From assembly GCA_938036925.1 (NCBI GenBank), contig CALHVU010000003.1, positions 1 to 42,870 of the forward strand: a DNA stretch of 42,870 nt, read 5' to 3'. The DNA is from an uncultured Atopobium sp. GTDB lineage: Bacteria; Actinomycetota; Coriobacteriia; Coriobacteriales; Atopobiaceae. Below, in pieces: positions 40,630 through 42,870 of this stretch (positions are counted from its first letter, which is position 1; the number at the start of each line of letters is the position of its first letter). The translations under genes and the position numbers were made by a program. Below the pieces are notes generated by a model. It ran no database searches. It saw nothing but the letters and a program-made list of their open reading frames with translations, and had not been told where the DNA came from.

Positions 40630-41712
40630 ATGCTCACCAATAGAGAACAGATGATTTTCAACTGGATTAAAGAGCAGCCTTCCATTACTCAGAAGGAAAT
40701 TGCAGAGCGTGCAGGCATCTCGCGTTCTTCTGTTTCGGTTCACATCTCCAACCTTACTGCAAAGGGCGCAATTCTGGGCCGTCGCTACATTTTGAGCGAG
40801 CGTCCCTACTTTATTGTGATTGGCGCTGCCAACATGGATATTGCTGGCCGCCCAGACACTTCCCTTGTGGCAGGAGATTCAAACCCTGGCAAGGTCACCA
40901 TGTCCTTTGGTGGCGTTGGCAGAAATGTTGCCCACAACCTGGCCCTTCTCGACAGCGACGTTCGTCTGCTCACCGCTTTTGGCGAGGACTATCGTGCGCG
41001 CGAGCTCAAAGAGGGTTGCCTAGACTGCGGCATTGACATCGACGCATCTATTACCGTGCCAGGCGCTTCCACTTCCACCTACCTCTTCATCATGGATGAG
41101 CAAGGTGAAATGCAGGAAGCTATTAATGACATGCAGATTTACGAGTATGTCACCCCTGAGCGCATTGAAGAGCGCCTAGATATTATCCAGCATGCTGCGG
41201 CCTGTGTAATTGACACCAATTTACCTCAGCAAACAATTGAGTTTATTGCCAAAAATGTGACTTGCCCTATCTTCTGCGACCCCGTTTCTTCTATCAAAGC
41301 GCAAAAGCTTAAGAAGGTTCTGGGAAAAATTCACACGCTCAAACCCAATCACCTTGAGGCTGAAGCACTTTCAGGCATTAAGATTACTGACAACGCCTCC
41401 CTTGAAGCCGCAGCTCATGAGCTACTTGCAACAGGTCTCAAACGTGTATTTATCTCTCTTGGCGAGAAAGGCCTTTTTTGCGCTGATCACGAGAAGACCA
41501 TCCTCTTGCCGCTACTCCCTGCAAAGCTAGTCAACATGACGGGTGCGGGAGATGCCATAATGGCAGGAGTTACCTGGGCATATACTCAAGGCATGACACT
41601 TGAGCAGACCGGCCTGGTAGGTTTGGCTGCTTCCACCATGGCCGTTGAAGGTGAGAATACTATCAACGAACAACTCAACGTTGAAGAGGTTATCAAGCGC
41701 GCAGGTATTTAG
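40630..41712 (+). CDS. psuK: Pseudouridine kinase with N-terminal helix-turn-helix
   Basis: Phosphorylates pseudouridine to pseudouridine-5'-phosphate. The 360-residue protein has two parts: a winged helix at residues 1-55 (NREQMIFNWIKEQPSITQKEIAERAGISRSSVSVHISNL) and a PfkB-family kinase domain with YFIVIGAANMDIAGRP, SFGGVGRNVAHNLALL near residue 95 (substrate site) and VNMTGAGDAIMAGVTWAY near residue 300 (anion hole and catalytic Asp). Start MLTNREQM at 40630 has AGGAGG 5 nt upstream. The DNA-binding part suggests that it also regulates, perhaps its own promoter. It is followed 55 nt later by psuG, which fixes the substrate assignment. Confidence 0.9.
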   Translation: MLTNREQMIFNWIKEQPSITQKEIAERAGISRSSVSVHISNLTAKGAILGRRYILSERPYFIVIGAANMDIAGRPDTSLVAGDSNPGKVTMSFGGVGRNVAHNLALLDSDVRLLTAFGEDYRARELKEGCLDCGIDIDASITVPGASTSTYLFIMDEQGEMQEAINDMQIYEYVTPERIEERLDIIQHAAACVIDTNLPQQTIEFIAKNVTCPIFCDPVSSIKAQKLKKVLGKIHTLKPNHLEAEALSGIKITDNASLEAAAHELLATGLKRVFISLGEKGLFCADHEKTILLPLLPAKLVNMTGAGDAIMAGVTWAYTQGMTLEQTGLVGLAASTMAVEGENTINEQLNVEEVIKRAGI

Positions 41713-41767
41713 CGCATCTACACGGCACTACTTTCGGTTCCATTAGTCGTTTACGATTGGAGTATAT

Positions 41768-42694
41768 ATGTCTAACCTGAAGGATTTTCTCGTTGTATCT
41801 GACGAGGTCAAAGAGGCTCTTGAGCAGAACAAGCCTGTTGTAGCTCTGGAGTCCACCATCATTTCTCACGGAATGCCTTACCCACAGAACGTCGAGACCG
41901 CTCTGAAGGTTGAGCAGATTATCCGCGACAACGGTGCGATTCCTGCAACTATCGCAATTATTAACGGCCAGATGCGTGCTGGTCTTTCCGCTGACGAGAT
42001 TGACTACCTGGGCAAGAAGGGCCGCGAGGTTGCTAAGGTAAGCCGCCGTGACCTCCCTGTTATCATCGCTGAGAAGAAGGACGGTGCAACTACCGTCACT
42101 ACTACCATGATGATTGCTCACATGGCAGGCATCGACGTCTTTGCAACCGGCGGCATCGGTGGCGTTCACCGTGGTGCTGAGACCACCATGGACATCTCCG
42201 CTGACCTTGAGGAGCTTGCACAGACTCCTGTTATGGTCATTTGCGCTGGTGCAAAGTCCATTCTTGACCTTGGCCTTACCCTTGAGTACCTGGAGACTAA
42301 GGGCGTTCCTGTACTTGGTTACCAGACCGAAGAGCTTCCTGCATTCTACACTCGTAAGAGCGGCTTTAGCGTTGACTACCGCGTTGACTCCCCTGCTGAG
42401 CTGGCAGAGATCTTCACTACCCAGCAGCAGATTGGTATGAACAGCGGTCTTCTGGTTACCAACCCAATTCCTGAGCAGTATGCAATGGATAAGGACACCA
42501 TCGACGCAGCTATCGAGAAGGCCCTTGCAGAGGCAGAGGCAAACGGTATCCACGGCAAGGAGTCCACACCATTCCTGCTTGCAAAGGTTGCTGAGATCAC
42601 TGGTAACAACTCCCTTGAGTCAAACATTCAGCTGGTCTTCAACAACGTTGCTCTTGGCGCAAAGGTTGCTGCAGAGGTTTGCAACCGCAAGTAA
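41768..42694 (+). CDS. psuG: Pseudouridine-5'-phosphate glycosidase
   Basis: Splits the C-C glycosidic bond of pseudouridine-5'-phosphate to uracil and ribose-5-phosphate, with Mn as usual metal. The 308-residue protein shows the family blocks PVVALESTIISHGMPYPQN near residue 24, ATIAIINGQMRAGL near residue 60, KDGATTVTTTMMIAHMAGIDVFATGGIGGVHRGAE near residue 108, CAGAKSILDLGLTLEYLETKGVPVLGY near residue 160 and NPIPEQYAMD near residue 235. GGAG lies 6 nt before the ATG at 41768. Codon use is strongly biased, suggesting high expression. Works with psuK. Confidence 0.97.
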   Translation: MSNLKDFLVVSDEVKEALEQNKPVVALESTIISHGMPYPQNVETALKVEQIIRDNGAIPATIAIINGQMRAGLSADEIDYLGKKGREVAKVSRRDLPVIIAEKKDGATTVTTTMMIAHMAGIDVFATGGIGGVHRGAETTMDISADLEELAQTPVMVICAGAKSILDLGLTLEYLETKGVPVLGYQTEELPAFYTRKSGFSVDYRVDSPAELAEIFTTQQQIGMNSGLLVTNPIPEQYAMDKDTIDAAIEKALAEAEANGIHGKESTPFLLAKVAEITGNNSLESNIQLVFNNVALGAKVAAEVCNRK

Positions 42695-42760
42695 GTACGC
42701 GTACGCGCTGCGTAAGCACCACGTAAGTACACGTGCGAACGCCGCGTAAGCATCGCATTT
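42695..42760. repeat. Short GCGTAAGCA-type repeats after psuG
   Basis: Overlapping variants of CGTAAGYAC and GCGTAAGCA recur five times between 42691 and 42755. Decayed minisatellite; no gene. Confidence 0.55.
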
Positions 42761-42787
42761 CTTTTGGCCCCTACGTCGTTTTGAACT

Positions 42788-42826
42788 GCCTCCCATTTCT
42801 TGGACATAAGAAATAGGAGGCTTTTT
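42788..42826 (+). terminator. psuG terminator overlapping a ribosome site
   Basis: Arms 42788-42801 and 42808-42821 (13 of 14 pair) followed by T5. The right arm contains AGGAGG (42815-42820), 6 nt before an ATG at 42827, so the stem also hides a Shine-Dalgarno sequence. Confidence 0.8.
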
Positions 42827-42870
42827 ATGCGTATGGATCGTAGGGTAAAGTACGATGTAGAGGTGAGGAG
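42827..42870 (+). CDS. Possible start of a further gene, cut by the window edge
   Basis: An open frame from ATG 42827 (MRMDRRVKYDVEVR) runs off the window. AGGAGG stands 6 nt upstream but within the terminator stem. Fourteen codons are too few to identify anything; the ATG may be chance. Confidence 0.3.
   Translation, partial: MRMDRRVKYDVEVR

Overview
The window looks like chromosome from a low-to-moderate GC actinobacterium of the class Coriobacteriia, most likely the Atopobiaceae (Atopobium/Lancefieldella/Olsenella group). This is inferred from gene content and style: Veg next to ispE, a very large two-domain 2-hydroxyacyl-CoA dehydratase activase, frequent GTG starts with strong AGGAGG ribosome sites, and a saccharolytic and nucleoside-salvaging anaerobe's repertoire. 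No rRNA, CRISPR array, phage gene or transposase is visible.

Layout. 1-1095: 3' truncated ispE and a Veg-family gene (minus). 1419-2156: a small unknown membrane protein (plus). 2309-4786: nagB, then rdgB and rph (minus). 4951-6592: a lone AT-rich FtsX-type permease and tRNA-Val(TAC). 6639-13496: a minus-strand catabolic block, with a ROK-type regulator followed by an anion permease, a HyuA-type hydantoinase/oxoprolinase, a HExxH protein and an FAD oxidoreductase. 13644-15983: two HAD hydrolases and a PH-like membrane protein. 16228-19292: pepT (minus) and a GH32 sucrose/fructan hydrolase (plus), divergent. 19742-24215: a galactitol-type PTS (IIB, IIC, a PH-like membrane protein, IIA) with a divergent LacI regulator, lying between two 305-bp direct repeats. 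24848-30302: a TetR regulator overlapping the 1584-residue dehydratase activase. 31227-40222: a nucleoside uptake and salvage operon (deoB, deoD, BMP lipoprotein, ABC ATPase, two permeases, cdd, deoA). 40630-42694: psuK and psuG, divergent from it.

The genes at 31-42.7 kb form one theme: nucleosides are bound by the BMP lipoprotein, imported, deaminated (cdd), phosphorolysed (deoA, deoD) and the pentose phosphate isomerised (deoB), while pseudouridine is phosphorylated and cleaved by psuK/psuG. The 19.7-24.2 kb block is a sugar PTS, with a GH32 hydrolase beside it.

The most unusual content is non-coding. A 10-mer, TGGCGAGAAA (core GGCGAGAA, 25 copies), is spread over the whole window and enriched in spacers and hairpins, in the manner of a DNA uptake or Chi-like word. 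Two arrays with a strict 11-bp period lie in inverted orientation on either side of the 1419-3043 block. Two equal-length 305-bp elements bracket the PTS block. Two equal-length 121-bp elements with a perfect 28-bp palindrome between them fill the spacer at 30.5-31.0 kb. Many other spacers carry private GC-rich minisatellites, and similar expansions occur inside two or three genes.
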